In this document: piece after piece, positions 35,819 to 45,352 of the stretch
How the letters are laid out: each line of letters starts with the position of its first letter
How positions within the stretch are numbered: the first letter of the stretch is position 1
Origin: Roseococcus thiosulfatophilus
GTDB lineage: Bacteria > Pseudomonadota > Alphaproteobacteria > Acetobacterales > Acetobacteraceae
Direction: 5' to 3'
Length of the DNA stretch: 64,000 bases
Assembly: GCF_017311575.1 (NCBI RefSeq)
Contig: NZ_JAFFQY010000061.1
Location: 1 to 64,000 of the forward strand
Program-made: the position numbers and the translations under genes
Notes under the pieces: model-generated
Told to the model about the DNA's origin: nothing
The model's database searches: none
What the model saw: the letters and a program-made list of their open reading frames with translations, nothing else

Positions 35819-36499
35819 ATGATCAACAAGATCGTGAATTCGGTGGCGGAAGCGCTGGCGGGCGTGAAGGATGGCAGCACCGTCCTGATCGGCGGCTTCG
35901 GCAGCGTGGGCCAGCCCGATGAACTCATCGAGGGGCTGATCGAACAGGGCGCCACCGACCTCACCTGCGTCGCCAACAATGCGGGCACGGGGCATGTGGG
36001 CCTGGCGCGGCTCATGGAGCTGGGCCGGGTGCGGAAGATCATCTGCTCCTTCCCGCGCAGCGCCGGCAGCGTCGTCTTCGAGGAGCTGTACCGCGAGGGC
36101 AAGATCGAGCTGGAGATCGTCCCCCAGGGCACCATGGCCGAGCGCATGCGCGCCGCGGGTGCGGGCATCCCGGCCTTCTACACCGCCACCTCCACCGGCA
36201 CGCTGCTGGCCAAGGGCAAGGAGGAGCGCGAGTTCAATGGCCGCAAATACGTGATGGAGCACGCGCTGAAGGCCGACGTGGCCCTCATCGAGGGCTGGGA
36301 GGCCGACCGCTGGGGCAACATCACCTACAACCAGTCGGGCCGGAACTTTAACCCGGTGATGGCCATGGCCGCCGACCTCACCATCGCGCAGGTGCAGCAC
36401 ATCCGCGAACTGGGCGAACTGAACCCCGAGATGATCGCGACCCCCGGCATCTATGTGAAGCGCGTGGTGCGCGTGGATCGCGGCGCGCCCTGGGCGTGA
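35819..36499 (+). CDS. 3-oxoacid CoA-transferase subunit A
   Basis: 226-residue alpha subunit of family I CoA-transferase (ScoA/PcaI type), with G-G-F-G-S-V-G-Q-P at the N-terminus and N-N-A-G-T-G-H-V-G-L. The downstream gene encodes the beta subunit. Transfers CoA from succinyl-CoA to acetoacetate or beta-ketoadipate. The start at 35819 excludes a low-complexity extension. Confidence 0.92.
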   Translation: MINKIVNSVAEALAGVKDGSTVLIGGFGSVGQPDELIEGLIEQGATDLTCVANNAGTGHVGLARLMELGRVRKIICSFPRSAGSVVFEELYREGKIELEIVPQGTMAERMRAAGAGIPAFYTATSTGTLLAKGKEEREFNGRKYVMEHALKADVALIEGWEADRWGNITYNQSGRNFNPVMAMAADLTIAQVQHIRELGELNPEMIATPGIYVKRVVRVDRGAPWA

Positions 36500-36545
36500 C
36501 CATCTGCCAATTCATGTCTTAACCTCCCCAACGAGGAGAAACGCC

Positions 36546-37190
36546 ATGCAGCCCTTTTCCCGCGCCCAGATGGCCGCCAAGGCCGCCGCCGACATTCCCG
36601 AAGGCTGGGTCGTCAATCTCGGCATCGGCATTCCCACGCTGATCGCCGACCATGTGCCGCTGGAGCGCGAGGTCATCTTCCAGTCCGAGAATGGCGTGCT
36701 GGGCATGGGTCCGGCGCCCGAGAAGGGCAAGGAGGACCCCTGGCTGATCAATGCCGGCAAGCAGATGATCACGCTGCGGCCGGGCGGCAGCTTCTGCCAC
36801 CACGCCGACAGCTTCGCCATGATCCGCGGCGGGCATATTGACCTTTGCGTGCTGGGCGGCTTCGAGGTGGCGGAAAATGGCGACCTCGCCAACTGGGCCA
36901 CCTCCGAGAACGACACCGCACCCGCCGTGGGCGGGGCGATGGACCTCGGCGTGGGCGCCAAGCAGCTCTGGGTGGTGATGGAGCACACCACCAAGGATGG
37001 CCGCCCCAAGATCGTGGAGCGCTGCGGTTATCCGCTGACCGCGCCCGGCAATGTGCGGAGGGTCTATACGAACCTGGCGGTGCTCGACATCGAGCCGGGG
37101 CTTGGCTTCGTGGTGCGGGACATCGCGCCCGGGATCAGCCTCGAGGAACTCCAGGCGAAGAGTGCGGCCAAGCTGCACACCCGTTCGTGA
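36546..37190 (+). CDS. 3-oxoacid CoA-transferase subunit B
   Basis: 214-residue beta subunit (ScoB/PcaJ type) with the catalytic glutamate Glu48 in F-Q-S-E-N-G and the G-I-G-I-P-T-L nucleotide-contact motif. GAGGAG stands before its ATG. Its stop overlaps the GTG start of the following acyl-CoA dehydrogenase (GTGA at 37187), linking ketone/dicarboxylate activation to oxidation in one transcript. Confidence 0.92.
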   Translation: MQPFSRAQMAAKAAADIPEGWVVNLGIGIPTLIADHVPLEREVIFQSENGVLGMGPAPEKGKEDPWLINAGKQMITLRPGGSFCHHADSFAMIRGGHIDLCVLGGFEVAENGDLANWATSENDTAPAVGGAMDLGVGAKQLWVVMEHTTKDGRPKIVERCGYPLTAPGNVRRVYTNLAVLDIEPGLGFVVRDIAPGISLEELQAKSAAKLHTRS

Positions 37191-38296
37191 GCGCCGCACT
37201 CGCCGCCGGCGTGGCGCCCTTCGAGGGCGACCGCGCCGAAAGCATCGAGATGATCCGCGACAGCGCGCGCGGGCTGCTCGGCGCCGACATGGCGCGCGTG
37301 CGCGCCCTGCGCTTCCAGGAGCCGGGCTTCGACCCTGCCCTGCTGCGCGCCATGGGCGAGGCGGGCTGGATCGGCCTCTCCGTCCCCGAGGAAGCCGGCG
37401 GCACGGGGCTCGGCCTCGGCGAAGGCGTGGCGCTGGCCGAGGAAGTGGGCCGCGCCTCGGCCCCGGAACCCGTCGTGGCGCTGATGCTCTCGGCCCATCT
37501 GCTGGCGGCCGCGGGGGAATCCACCGTCCTGCCACAACTCCTGGTCGGCGAGGCGGTGGTGCTGACCGCCTGGCAGGACCGCGCGCACACGCTCTCGCCC
37601 GCCACCTCGGCGGACGGCTCGCGGCGCTTCGTGCCCATGGCGGCGGGGGCCACGCACATTCTCTGGCCCGTGGCCGAGGGCGGGCGCGTGGCGCTGCACC
37701 TCCTGACGCGCGACCAGGTCGAGATCACGACCGAACAGACCCAGGATGGCGGCCACTATGGCACCGTCCGCCCCCTGCCCTTCACGGGGCACGGGCCGGG
37801 CACACACATCGCCGATGATGTGGGCGTGGCGCTTGCCGAGGGGCTGGACCGCGCGGCGCTGCTGACCGCGGCCTCGCTGCTCGGCGGCATGGAGGCGGCG
37901 TTCACCATGACGCTGGACTACCTCCGCACCCGCCAGCAGTTCGGCAAGATCATCGGCACCTTCCAGGCGCTGCAGCACAAGGCCGCCGACGCCAAGATCC
38001 AGGTGGCGCTGACCCGCGCCGCCGTCGAGCAGGCGGCCGCCGCACTGGATGACGGCCTGACCGGTGACGCCGCCCGCGCGCTCGTCAGCCGCGCCAAGGC
38101 CCGCGCGAGCGAGGCCGGCATGGCGGTGCAGCAGGCCTGCGTCCAGCTACATGGCGGCATCGGCTACACCGACCAGTACGATGTGGGGCTGCATCTGCGG
38201 CGGACCATGGTGCTGGCGCCGGCCTATGGCGGCGCGAACCTGCACCGCCGCCGCTTCATGGAGCTGGCACCCGAGACCGAGGACGAAGCGGCCTGA
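37187..38296 (+). CDS. acyl-CoA dehydrogenase, small (PimD-like) subunit
   Basis: 369-residue ACAD fold protein starting at GTG 37187. It has the FAD-binding C-terminal part (R-Q-Q-F-G-K-I-I-G-T-F-Q, V-Q-L-H-G-G-I-G-Y-T) but ends A-Y-G-G-A-N rather than Y-G-G-T-N-E-I-Q-R, as in small subunits of heteromeric ACADs such as PimD. The PimC-like partner is at 39379, after an enoyl-CoA hydratase and a repeat element. Confidence 0.87.
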   Translation: MSAALAAGVAPFEGDRAESIEMIRDSARGLLGADMARVRALRFQEPGFDPALLRAMGEAGWIGLSVPEEAGGTGLGLGEGVALAEEVGRASAPEPVVALMLSAHLLAAAGESTVLPQLLVGEAVVLTAWQDRAHTLSPATSADGSRRFVPMAAGATHILWPVAEGGRVALHLLTRDQVEITTEQTQDGGHYGTVRPLPFTGHGPGTHIADDVGVALAEGLDRAALLTAASLLGGMEAAFTMTLDYLRTRQQFGKIIGTFQALQHKAADAKIQVALTRAAVEQAAAALDDGLTGDAARALVSRAKARASEAGMAVQQACVQLHGGIGYTDQYDVGLHLRRTMVLAPAYGGANLHRRRFMELAPETEDEAA

Positions 38297-38316
38297 GCGC
38301 CGCGCGGGAGGAAACA

Positions 38317-39102
38317 ATGGACGGCATGGACCCCAAGACCCGCATGCGCATCACCGACGAGCGCCATGGCGCGGTGGTGGTGCTGACGCTGGACTACCCC
38401 GCGCGCCGCAACGCCCTGGCGGTGCCGCTGCGCGTGGAACTCGAACAGGCCCTCGAACGCGCCTCGGCCGATGGGCAGACGCGCGCCCTGGTCCTGACGG
38501 GCAGCGAAGGCGTGTTCTCGGCCGGGGGCGACATCTCGGGCATGGACATCGAAAGCGCCTATGACGGGCGGGAGCGGATGCGCCGCACCCACCGCCTGGT
38601 GCGGCTGCTGGCGCGCGGCAACCTGCCCATCGTGGCAGCCGTCGAAGGCTGGGCGGTGGGCGCGGGTCTCTCGCTCGCTTTGCTCTGCGACCACATCGTG
38701 GCCGCCGAGGATGCGCGCTTCATGGCCGGCTTCCACAAGATCGGCCTGATGTCGGACATGGGCATGCCCGCCACCCTGCCCGCCCGCATCGGCGTGGGCC
38801 GCGCGCGCGACATGCTGCTGTTCCACACGCAGTATCTCGGCACCGAGGCGAAGGCCATCGGCCTCGTGGACCATGTGGTGCCCAAGGGCAGGGCCCTGGA
38901 AGTGGCCCTGGAGCGGGCCCAGACGCTGGCGCAGGAAGCCCCCCTGCCCATCGCCTTCACCAAGCAGTGGTTCGCGGACCAGCTCGAAACCGCACTCGCC
39001 CGTGAATCCGACTTCCAGGCCACCCTCTTCACCACGGCCGATTTCCGCGAAGGCCGCGCCGCCTTCCTGGGCAAGCGCAAGCCCAGCTTCCAGGGGCGAT
39101 GA
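38317..39102 (+). CDS. enoyl-CoA hydratase/isomerase family protein
   Basis: 261-residue crotonase with the oxyanion-hole segments F-S-A-G-G-D-I and V-A-A-V-E-G-W-A-V-G-A-G-L-S-L. The catalytic glutamates of classical hydratases are not clearly present at the usual positions (an Asp lies in H-K-I-G-L-M-S-D-M-G), so it may be an isomerase or hydratase of altered type. GAGG stands upstream. Confidence 0.87.
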   Translation: MDGMDPKTRMRITDERHGAVVVLTLDYPARRNALAVPLRVELEQALERASADGQTRALVLTGSEGVFSAGGDISGMDIESAYDGRERMRRTHRLVRLLARGNLPIVAAVEGWAVGAGLSLALLCDHIVAAEDARFMAGFHKIGLMSDMGMPATLPARIGVGRARDMLLFHTQYLGTEAKAIGLVDHVVPKGRALEVALERAQTLAQEAPLPIAFTKQWFADQLETALARESDFQATLFTTADFREGRAAFLGKRKPSFQGR

Positions 39103-39121
39103 GGGTGGCGCGGGCGGTGTG

Positions 39122-39334
39122 CGGGGAAGGCTCTGCCTTCCCCGGGCCCCTTCCGCCGGGGACTTTGGGTCCCCGGACCCCTCTTTCCCCTGTTGGGTTT
39201 GGAGGGAGGGGCGTCACCGTCACGACCTTGATCCAGGGCGGGCCATGCCCCTCCCTCCAAACCCAATCCAAGTGAACGGGTCCAGGGGCCCACTGGCCCC
39301 TGGCGGGTGGGTCCGGGAGGGCAGCGCCCTCCCG
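39122..39334. repeat. large structured inverted repeat built of five hairpins
   Basis: Left unit 39122-39212 and right unit 39247-39334 are inverted, diverged copies of one ~90-bp sequence around a 34-base centre. Hairpins: 39122-39144 (10 bp), 39156-39176 (8 bp), the 20-bp perfect arms 39193-39212/39247-39266, 39282-39303 (9 bp), 39314-39334 (9 bp). The outer hairpins differ in sequence between units but keep their pairing. It fills most of the gap between the hydratase and the PimC-like gene. No ORF of note inside. Confidence 0.9.
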
Positions 39335-39378
39335 CAAGACCACCCGCACCGCCCCCATCATCTCCCGGGAGAAGCCCC

Positions 39379-40548
39379 ATGAATGCCATCACGCCGCGTG
39401 AGCCGGATGATCTGAACGCCCTGCCGGACGAGGCCTTCCGCCTGCACATCCGGTCCTGGATCGAGGCCAATTATCCGGCCGAGCTGCGGAACCCCGAGAA
39501 GCGCCTCCACTGGGAGGAGAACAAGGTCTGGTATTTCAGGCTGGCCGAGAAGGGCTGGCTCTGCCCCGGCTGGCCGCGGGAATATGGCGGGCTTGGCCTG
39601 TCGCCCGCGAAGCAGATCATCTTCACCGAGGAGCTGGAGCGCTGGGGCTGCGCCCGCTGCAACGACCACGGTATCATCATGCTGGGCCCGCTCGTGATCC
39701 GCTACGGGACCGAGGCGCAGAAGCAGCACTTCCTGCCCAAGATCCTGAATGGCGAGCATATCTGGTGCCAGGGCTATTCCGAGCCCAACAGCGGCTCGGA
39801 CCTCGCCAGCCTCCGCACCGAGGCGGTGGACATGGGCGACCATTATGTCGTGAACGGCCAGAAGACCTGGACGACGCTGGCGCAGGACGCGAACTGGATC
39901 TTCCTGCTGGTCCGCACCGACAAGGCGGCGAAGAAGCAGGAGGGCATTTCCTTCCTGCTGGTGGACATGAACACGCCCGGCATCACCGTGCGGCCCATCA
40001 TCAACCTCGAGATGCATGACGAGTTCTGCGAGGTCTTCTTCGACAATGTGAAGGTGCCGAAGGAGAATCTGGTCGGCCAGCTCAACAAGGGCTGGGACAT
40101 GGCCAAGGCGTTGCTGAGCTTCGAGCGCATCTACCTGGGCTCGCCCCGCCAATCCGCCTATGCGCTGACCCGGCTGCGGCAACTGGCGGAGCGGATGGGC
40201 CTGGCGGAAGACCCCCTCTTCGCCGACCGCTACGGCCGCCACCGCACGGATCTGGAGGACCTCAAGGCCCTCTACGCCCGCTATGTGGAGGTGCTGAAGC
40301 AGGGCCGCCCGCTGGGCGCCGACGTCTCCCAGCTCAAGATCGTGCAGTCGGAGCTGTTCCAGCGCATCACCGAGACGGCGCTGGAAGTCGCGGGCGAGAA
40401 TGCCGGGCTGTTCGGCCCCATGGAGGGCAACCGGAACCTCAACCCCGGTGCGCTCTACATCCAGGCGCGGCCCACCACGATCTATGGCGGCACCAACGAG
40501 ATCCAGCGGAACATCCTGAGCAAGAACGTGCTGGAACTGCCGGGATGA
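39379..40548 (+). CDS. acyl-CoA dehydrogenase, large (PimC-like) subunit
   Basis: 389-residue ACAD with Q-G-Y-S-E-P-N-S-G-S-D-L-A, W-T-T-L-A-Q and the C-terminal I-Y-G-G-T-N-E-I-Q-R motif. The N-terminal part and the lack of a nearby catalytic Glu pattern of straight-chain ACADs match the large subunit of pimeloyl-CoA dehydrogenase. Start at 39379 follows GGGAGAAG. Its stop overlaps the cupin start (ATGA). Confidence 0.88.
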   Translation: MNAITPREPDDLNALPDEAFRLHIRSWIEANYPAELRNPEKRLHWEENKVWYFRLAEKGWLCPGWPREYGGLGLSPAKQIIFTEELERWGCARCNDHGIIMLGPLVIRYGTEAQKQHFLPKILNGEHIWCQGYSEPNSGSDLASLRTEAVDMGDHYVVNGQKTWTTLAQDANWIFLLVRTDKAAKKQEGISFLLVDMNTPGITVRPIINLEMHDEFCEVFFDNVKVPKENLVGQLNKGWDMAKALLSFERIYLGSPRQSAYALTRLRQLAERMGLAEDPLFADRYGRHRTDLEDLKALYARYVEVLKQGRPLGADVSQLKIVQSELFQRITETALEVAGENAGLFGPMEGNRNLNPGALYIQARPTTIYGGTNEIQRNILSKNVLELPG

Positions 40549-40916
40549 GCCAGCGCGAGGAATTTCACCGCCTGGACGACACGGCGGCGGGGCTGTTCCG
40601 CGAACTCGCGCCGGGCGTCACCACCCGCATCTTCGCGGGCGAGCAGGCCATGCTCTCGGTGGTGGAGATCGCGCCCAACGCCGAGGGCGTCATGCACCAC
40701 CACCCGGAGGAGCAATGGGGCGTGCTGCTGGAAGGCAGCGCGATCCGATTCCAGGGCGATGAGGCCATCGAGGTGAAGAAGGGCGATTTCTGGCGCACGC
40801 CCGGCGGCGTGCCGCATACCATGCGCGCGGGGCCGGAGGGGTGCCGCGTGCTGGACATCTTCAGCCCGCCGCGGCCGGAATACCGCAAGCCGGGCTCGGG
40901 CTTCGGCACCGGCTGA
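40545..40916 (+). CDS. cupin-domain protein
   Basis: 123-residue single-cupin with the H-H-H-P-E-E metal motif (M-H-H-H-P-E-E-Q-W-G-V-L-L-E-G) and the second motif P-H-T-M. Cupins of this type bind Fe, Mn or Zn and act as oxygenases, isomerases or ligand-binders. Overlaps the dehydrogenase stop by four bases, so it belongs to the acyl-CoA operon. Confidence 0.85.
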   Translation: MSQREEFHRLDDTAAGLFRELAPGVTTRIFAGEQAMLSVVEIAPNAEGVMHHHPEEQWGVLLEGSAIRFQGDEAIEVKKGDFWRTPGGVPHTMRAGPEGCRVLDIFSPPRPEYRKPGSGFGTG

Positions 40917-40972
40917 TTGACGCCCGCCCCCTCCCGGCGATGATGCCGGGAGAACCGAGCACGGGGGCGGCG

Positions 40973-42376
40973 ATGACGGAGATCTGGGGCTGGACGGCCA
41001 GCGAAACGGTGGCGGCCATCGCCGCGCGCAAGGTTTCGGCGCGGGAGGTGGCGCAATCGGCGCTGGCGCGGCTCGATGCCGTGAACCCCCGCCTCAACGC
41101 CGTCGTCCAGACCATGCCCGAACAGGCCCTGGCCGCCGCCGATGCCGTGGACGCCGCCCTGGCCCGCGGCGAGGCGCCGGGCCTGCTGGCCGGCGTGCCC
41201 GTCACCATCAAGGTGAATGTGGACCAGGCGGGCTTCGCCACCACCAATGGGCTGCGCGCCCAGGCCGGCCACCGCGCCACCGAGGACAACCCGGTGGTGG
41301 CGAACCTCAAGAAGGCCGGCGCCGTCATCATCGGGCGGACCAATACGCCCGCCTTCTCGGTGCGCTGGTTCTGCTCGAACCTGATCCATGGCGCGACCTA
41401 CAACCCGCTGGGCCGGCACATCACACCGGGCGGGTCCTCGGGCGGGGCCGGCGCGGCCACGGCGGCGGGCATCGGCGCCATCGGGCATGGGACGGATATC
41501 GGCGGGTCCGTGCGCTACCCCGCCTATGTCTGCGGCATCCATGGGCTGCGGCCGACGCTGGGGCGGATTCCCGTCTGGAACCCCTCGCTGCCCGAACGCG
41601 ACATCGGCCCGCAGCTGATGTCGGTCAGCGGGCCGCTGGCGCGCAGCGTGGCGGATGTGCGCCTCGGTCTGCACGCGATGAGCCTGCCCGACCACCGCGA
41701 CCCCTGGTATGTGCCCGTGCCCCATGAAGGCCCCGAGCTGCCGCGCCGCGCCGCGCTCTGCGTGGCGCCGGAGGGGATGAAGGTGGACCCTGCCGTCGAA
41801 AAAGCCCTGCGTGAGGCCGCTTCCCGCCTGAAGGACGGCGGCTGGTTGGTGGAGGAGGTGGACGCCCTGCCCCCCCTGCGCGAGCCCGCGCGCCTGCAGG
41901 GCATGCTCTGGATGGAGCTGCTGCACCGCGGCGTGATGGCCGCGGTGGAGCAGGAGAACGAGCCCGCCTCGCTCGCCGTCTACCAGCATTTGGCCAAGCT
42001 CACCCCGCCGCCCGCCGACCTCGCGGAATTGCAGGACGCGCTGACGGCGCGCGCCGGCTTCGTGCGGCAATGGATGCAATTCTTCACCCGCTACCCGGTG
42101 GTGCTGCTGCCGGTCTGTGGTGAACTGCCCTTCGACAACGAGGAGGACACCAACGGCTTCGACCGCTTCCGGGAACTGCTGGAAGCGCAGTTGACCCAGG
42201 TGGGCCTGCCCTTCATCGGTGTGCCGGCGCTCGCCATCACCACCGGGATGGTGGGCGACCGGCCGGTGGGCGTGCAGCTCGCCGGGCCCCGCTACCGCGA
42301 GGATGTGCTGTTGGCGGCCGGCGAGGCCATCACCGGCGGCGGCGCCATCCCCGCCATTGACCCGAATTGGAGCTGA
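40973..42376 (+). CDS. amidase-signature family protein
   Basis: 467-residue amidase with the Ser-cisSer-Lys triad region: Lys in V-T-I-K-V-N, and G-G-S-S-G-G-A-G-A-A, G-T-D-I-G-G-S-V-R. The start at 40973 excludes the low-complexity frame upstream. It could deamidate a carboxamide feeding the preceding acyl-CoA pathway. Substrate unknown. Confidence 0.9.
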   Translation: MTEIWGWTASETVAAIAARKVSAREVAQSALARLDAVNPRLNAVVQTMPEQALAAADAVDAALARGEAPGLLAGVPVTIKVNVDQAGFATTNGLRAQAGHRATEDNPVVANLKKAGAVIIGRTNTPAFSVRWFCSNLIHGATYNPLGRHITPGGSSGGAGAATAAGIGAIGHGTDIGGSVRYPAYVCGIHGLRPTLGRIPVWNPSLPERDIGPQLMSVSGPLARSVADVRLGLHAMSLPDHRDPWYVPVPHEGPELPRRAALCVAPEGMKVDPAVEKALREAASRLKDGGWLVEEVDALPPLREPARLQGMLWMELLHRGVMAAVEQENEPASLAVYQHLAKLTPPPADLAELQDALTARAGFVRQWMQFFTRYPVVLLPVCGELPFDNEEDTNGFDRFRELLEAQLTQVGLPFIGVPALAITTGMVGDRPVGVQLAGPRYREDVLLAAGEAITGGGAIPAIDPNWS

Positions 42377-42378
42377 CC

Positions 42379-42720
42379 ATGTGGCGCGTTCTTCCCCTCT
42401 TTCTTTTGGCCGGCTGCGTGGCGGCCGGCGGCGGCACGCCCATGGGCCGCTGCGACGCCGTGCTGCGCGTGAGCAATGGCGCGGGCCAGGCCATCGAACA
42501 GCTCTATGTCAGCGGCACCGGCCCGGCCGGCTGGGGGCGTGACCGGCTGGCGCCGAACATCCTGCCCCCCGGCGGCACCTTCCAGACGCCGACGGGGGCC
42601 GAGCCGCAGGCGGTTCGCGTCGTCTTCGTGGATGGCAGCGCCATCGAGATGGCGGGGCTGGAGGTCTGCGCGACGCCGGTGCTGCGAGTGGGGCCGCGTA
42701 GCCTGCAGCCGGAGCGCTAA
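42379..42720 (+). CDS. small lipoprotein, unknown function
   Basis: 113-residue lipoprotein with lipobox L-L-A-G-C (Cys13). The mature part has two Cys (R-C-D-A, E-V-C-A) and a beta-rich pattern (L-Y-V-S-G, V-R-V-V-F-V-D-G-S). No family recognised; gene follows the amidase after two bases and may be co-transcribed. Confidence 0.72.
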   Translation: MWRVLPLFLLAGCVAAGGGTPMGRCDAVLRVSNGAGQAIEQLYVSGTGPAGWGRDRLAPNILPPGGTFQTPTGAEPQAVRVVFVDGSAIEMAGLEVCATPVLRVGPRSLQPER

Positions 42721-42747
42721 GACGGGCAATGGCCGGGCGCTGATTCA

Positions 42748-42774
42748 CGGCTTCGGTGAAGACCACCGAAGCCG
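42748..42774. terminator. bidirectional hairpin between lipoprotein and rnhA
   Basis: Perfect 10-bp arms CGGCTTCGGT (42748-42757) and ACCGAAGCCG (42765-42774), loop of seven. It lies between convergent genes and could end both transcripts, although T-runs are weak. Confidence 0.6.
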
Positions 42775-42782
42775 ATCGCGCG

Positions 42783-43247
42783 CTACCGGCCCAGGCTTTC
42801 CCGCGCCTGGGTCGCCAGCACATCGGCGCGCTCGTTCATGACGTCGCCGGCATGGCCGCGCACCCATTTCCACTCGACCTGATGCGGCTTGGCGGCGGCC
42901 AGCAGGCGCTGCCACAGCTCGTAATTCTTCACGGGTTCGCGCGCCGCGTTGCGCCAGTTGTTGCGCACCCAGCCCTTGATCCAGCGCTCCATGCCGTTAC
43001 GGACATATTCGCTGTCGGTGTGCAGCACCACGCGGCAAGGGCGTTTCAGCGCTTCCAGCGCGGCGATGGCGGCCGAAAGTTCCATCCGGTTGTTGGTGGT
43101 GGCCGGCTCGGCGCCCGTCAATTCGCGCTCGGCCGCGCCGAAGCGCAGGATGGCCGCCCAGCCGCCAGGGCCCGGATTGGGCTTGCAGCCGCCATCGGTC
43201 CAGATCTCGACCACGCCGCCTGGCGTGTTCTCCGGCGTCTCCAACAT
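42783..43247 (-). CDS. rnhA: ribonuclease HI
   Basis: 154-residue RNase H with the carboxylate set: Asp in I-W-T-D-G-G-C, Glu in N-N-R-M-E-L, Asp in L-H-T-D-S-E-Y, Asp in E-R-A-D-V-L-A. Removes RNA from RNA/DNA hybrids. Start at 43247, one base beyond the thrB stop, consistent with an ispH-thrB-rnhA operon. Confidence 0.95.
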   Translation of the reverse strand: MLETPENTPGGVVEIWTDGGCKPNPGPGGWAAILRFGAAERELTGAEPATTNNRMELSAAIAALEALKRPCRVVLHTDSEYVRNGMERWIKGWVRNNWRNAAREPVKNYELWQRLLAAAKPHQVEWKWVRGHAGDVMNERADVLATQARESLGR

Positions 43248-43248
43248 C

Positions 43249-44220
43249 TCAGCCCCCGATCGCGGCGGCGTCGCGCGCATGGGCGAAGAAGCGCAGGCGG
43301 TGCAGGTATTCCAGCGGGTCCTTGCGCGTGACCATCGCACCCGGGGGTGTGTTCACCCAGTCATAGAGGCGGGTCAGCAGGAAGCGCATCGCCGCCCCCC
43401 GGCACAGGACCGGAAGCGCCGCCCATTCGGCCGGTGTCAGCGGCCGCCGCGCGCCATAGGCGGAAAGGATGGCCCGCGCCTTGGTGACATTGAACTGGTA
43501 GTCGCTCTCGAAGCACCAGGCGTTCAGCACGATGGCGATGTCATAGGCCAGCATGTCCGTGCAGGCGAAGTAGAAGTCGATCAGCCCCGAGATGCGCGGC
43601 CGCCGCCCCGCATCCTCCAGGAAGAAGACATTGTCCGGGAACAGGTCAGCATGGATGTGGCCGATGGGCAGGGCGCCGGGGGTGGGCCATTCGGCGAGGA
43701 TGGCGGCGAGCGCCGCGTCCAGCTCCCCGATCAGCGCAGGCTCCCCATCCGCACGGCAGCGGTCCAGCAGCGGCGCCCAGGAATCGGCGCCCAGCCCGTT
43801 CTTCCGCGTGGCCGGGAAGCCCATGCCGGCGGCGTGCAGCCCGGCCAGCGCATCGCCCAGCGGCGCGCAATGCGAGGGCCGCACCCGGCGCGGCCAAAAG
43901 CCGGGCAGGAAGGTGCAGATGGCCGCCGGCCGGCCGGCCAGCTGCCGCAGCGCCGCGCCATCCCGCCCCGGCACCGGCTCGGGGCAGGAGATGCCGCCCG
44001 CCGCCAGATGCCGCATGAGGCCGAGGAACCAGGGCAGTTCCGCCGGGTCCACCCGCTTCTCATACAGGGTCAGGATGTAGTCGCCTTGCGTCGTCTTCAG
44101 CGCGTAGTTGGAATTCTCGACGCCCTCCGCGATGCCGCGATAGGCCAGGAGGTCGCCGATGCCATATTCGGCCAGGAAGGCGCGCAGCGCCTCATCCGTG
44201 ACCTCGGTGTAGACCGCCAC
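43249..44220 (-). CDS. thrB: homoserine kinase, type II (ThrB2-like)
   Basis: 323-residue kinase of the APH-like fold phosphorylating homoserine for threonine synthesis. Motifs: [17 protein letters not shown] catalytic loop and L-I-D-F-Y-F metal-binding Asp. It is the form found in alphaproteobacteria, unlike the GHMP-type ThrB of E. coli. Located between ispH and rnhA. Confidence 0.93.
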   Translation of the reverse strand: MAVYTEVTDEALRAFLAEYGIGDLLAYRGIAEGVENSNYALKTTQGDYILTLYEKRVDPAELPWFLGLMRHLAAGGISCPEPVPGRDGAALRQLAGRPAAICTFLPGFWPRRVRPSHCAPLGDALAGLHAAGMGFPATRKNGLGADSWAPLLDRCRADGEPALIGELDAALAAILAEWPTPGALPIGHIHADLFPDNVFFLEDAGRRPRISGLIDFYFACTDMLAYDIAIVLNAWCFESDYQFNVTKARAILSAYGARRPLTPAEWAALPVLCRGAAMRFLLTRLYDWVNTPPGAMVTRKDPLEYLHRLRFFAHARDAAAIGG

Positions 44221-44235
44221 TGAACGGGATGGGCG

Positions 44236-45198
44236 TCAGGCGGCGGGGGCGGTGGCGAGGGCGGCGGGCAGCTTGAAGATGATCTTCTCCTCGGCCACCA
44301 CCACTTCCTCGATGTCGAGGCTGTAGCGCTCGCGCAGCTTGGCCAGGACCTCCTCCACCAGCAATTCGGGCGCGCTGGCGCCGGCGGTGATGCCCACGCT
44401 GGCGAAGGCCGCGACCTGATCGAGGTCCAATTCCCGGCCGCGCTGCACCATCACCGCGGCCTTGCAGCCCGAGCGGCTGGCCACCTCGACTAGGCGCAGC
44501 GAGTTGGAGGAATTGGGCGCGCCCACCACGATCATCATCTCGACGCGCGGCGCGATCTCCTTCACGGCGGCCTGGCGGTTGGTCGTGGCGTAGCAGATGT
44601 CCTCCTTAGCGGGGGCGGAGATCTGCGGGAAGCGCTCGCGCAGGATGTCCACGATCTCGGCCGTGTCATCCACCGAGAGCGTGGTCTGCGTGATGAAGGA
44701 GAGGTCGTGGCCCACCGGGGGCTCCACGCTGCGGGCCTGGGCCTCGTCCTCGACCAGGGTGATGGCGCCGGGCGGCAGCTGGCCCATGGTGCCGATCACC
44801 TCCGGATGGCCCGCATGGCCGATCAGGAAGATGTGGCGGTTGCGGGTGAAATGGTGCTCGGCCTCCCGGTGCACCTTGCTGACCAGCGGGCAGGTGGCGT
44901 CCAGGAAGAACATCTGCCGGCGCTCGGCCTCGGCCGGGATGGACTTGGGCACGCCATGGGCGCTGAACACCACGGGCTGGCCATCATCGGGGATTTCGTC
45001 GAGTTCCTCCACGAAGACCGCGCCCTGCGCCTCCAGCGACTGCACCACGAAGCGGTTGTGGACGATCTCGTGCCGCACATAGACCGGCGCGCCGTAGCGT
45101 TTCAGCGCCTCCTCCACGATCTTGATGGCGCGATCCACCCCGGCGCAGAAGCCGCGCGGACCGGCGAGCAGAACCTTCAGGGTGGGCTTTTGGTCCAT
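44236..45198 (-). CDS. ispH: 4-hydroxy-3-methylbut-2-enyl diphosphate reductase
   Basis: 320-residue Fe-S enzyme, last step of the MEP isoprenoid pathway, with cluster Cys in G-F-C-A-G-V, A-T-C-P-L-V and I-C-Y-A-T-T-N-R-Q. An upstream ATG at 45231 would add 11 residues; 45198 (M-D-Q-K) is my choice, without a strong Shine-Dalgarno for either. First of the ispH-thrB-rnhA operon. Confidence 0.94.
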   Translation of the reverse strand: MDQKPTLKVLLAGPRGFCAGVDRAIKIVEEALKRYGAPVYVRHEIVHNRFVVQSLEAQGAVFVEELDEIPDDGQPVVFSAHGVPKSIPAEAERRQMFFLDATCPLVSKVHREAEHHFTRNRHIFLIGHAGHPEVIGTMGQLPPGAITLVEDEAQARSVEPPVGHDLSFITQTTLSVDDTAEIVDILRERFPQISAPAKEDICYATTNRQAAVKEIAPRVEMMIVVGAPNSSNSLRLVEVASRSGCKAAVMVQRGRELDLDQVAAFASVGITAGASAPELLVEEVLAKLRERYSLDIEEVVVAEEKIIFKLPAALATAPAA

Positions 45199-45352
45199 GG
45201 ATGGTTGTATTCCCAGCGCGTGTTCGAGCATCCGAGACTACCGCTTCGGCGCGATCGGTGCCAGACGTGAGGCGCCGGACACATGGCGCCGCCGCGGCGC
45301 CGCGACAAGTCATGCGGGGCGCCGGGTTGCGCGCGGGAGAGAGGGAGTGGCG

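Noticed and set aside
39193-39266. Insertion sequence with 20-bp terminal inverted repeats
   Set aside because: Only 34 bases lie between the arms and there is no transposase; better explained as a structured repeat.
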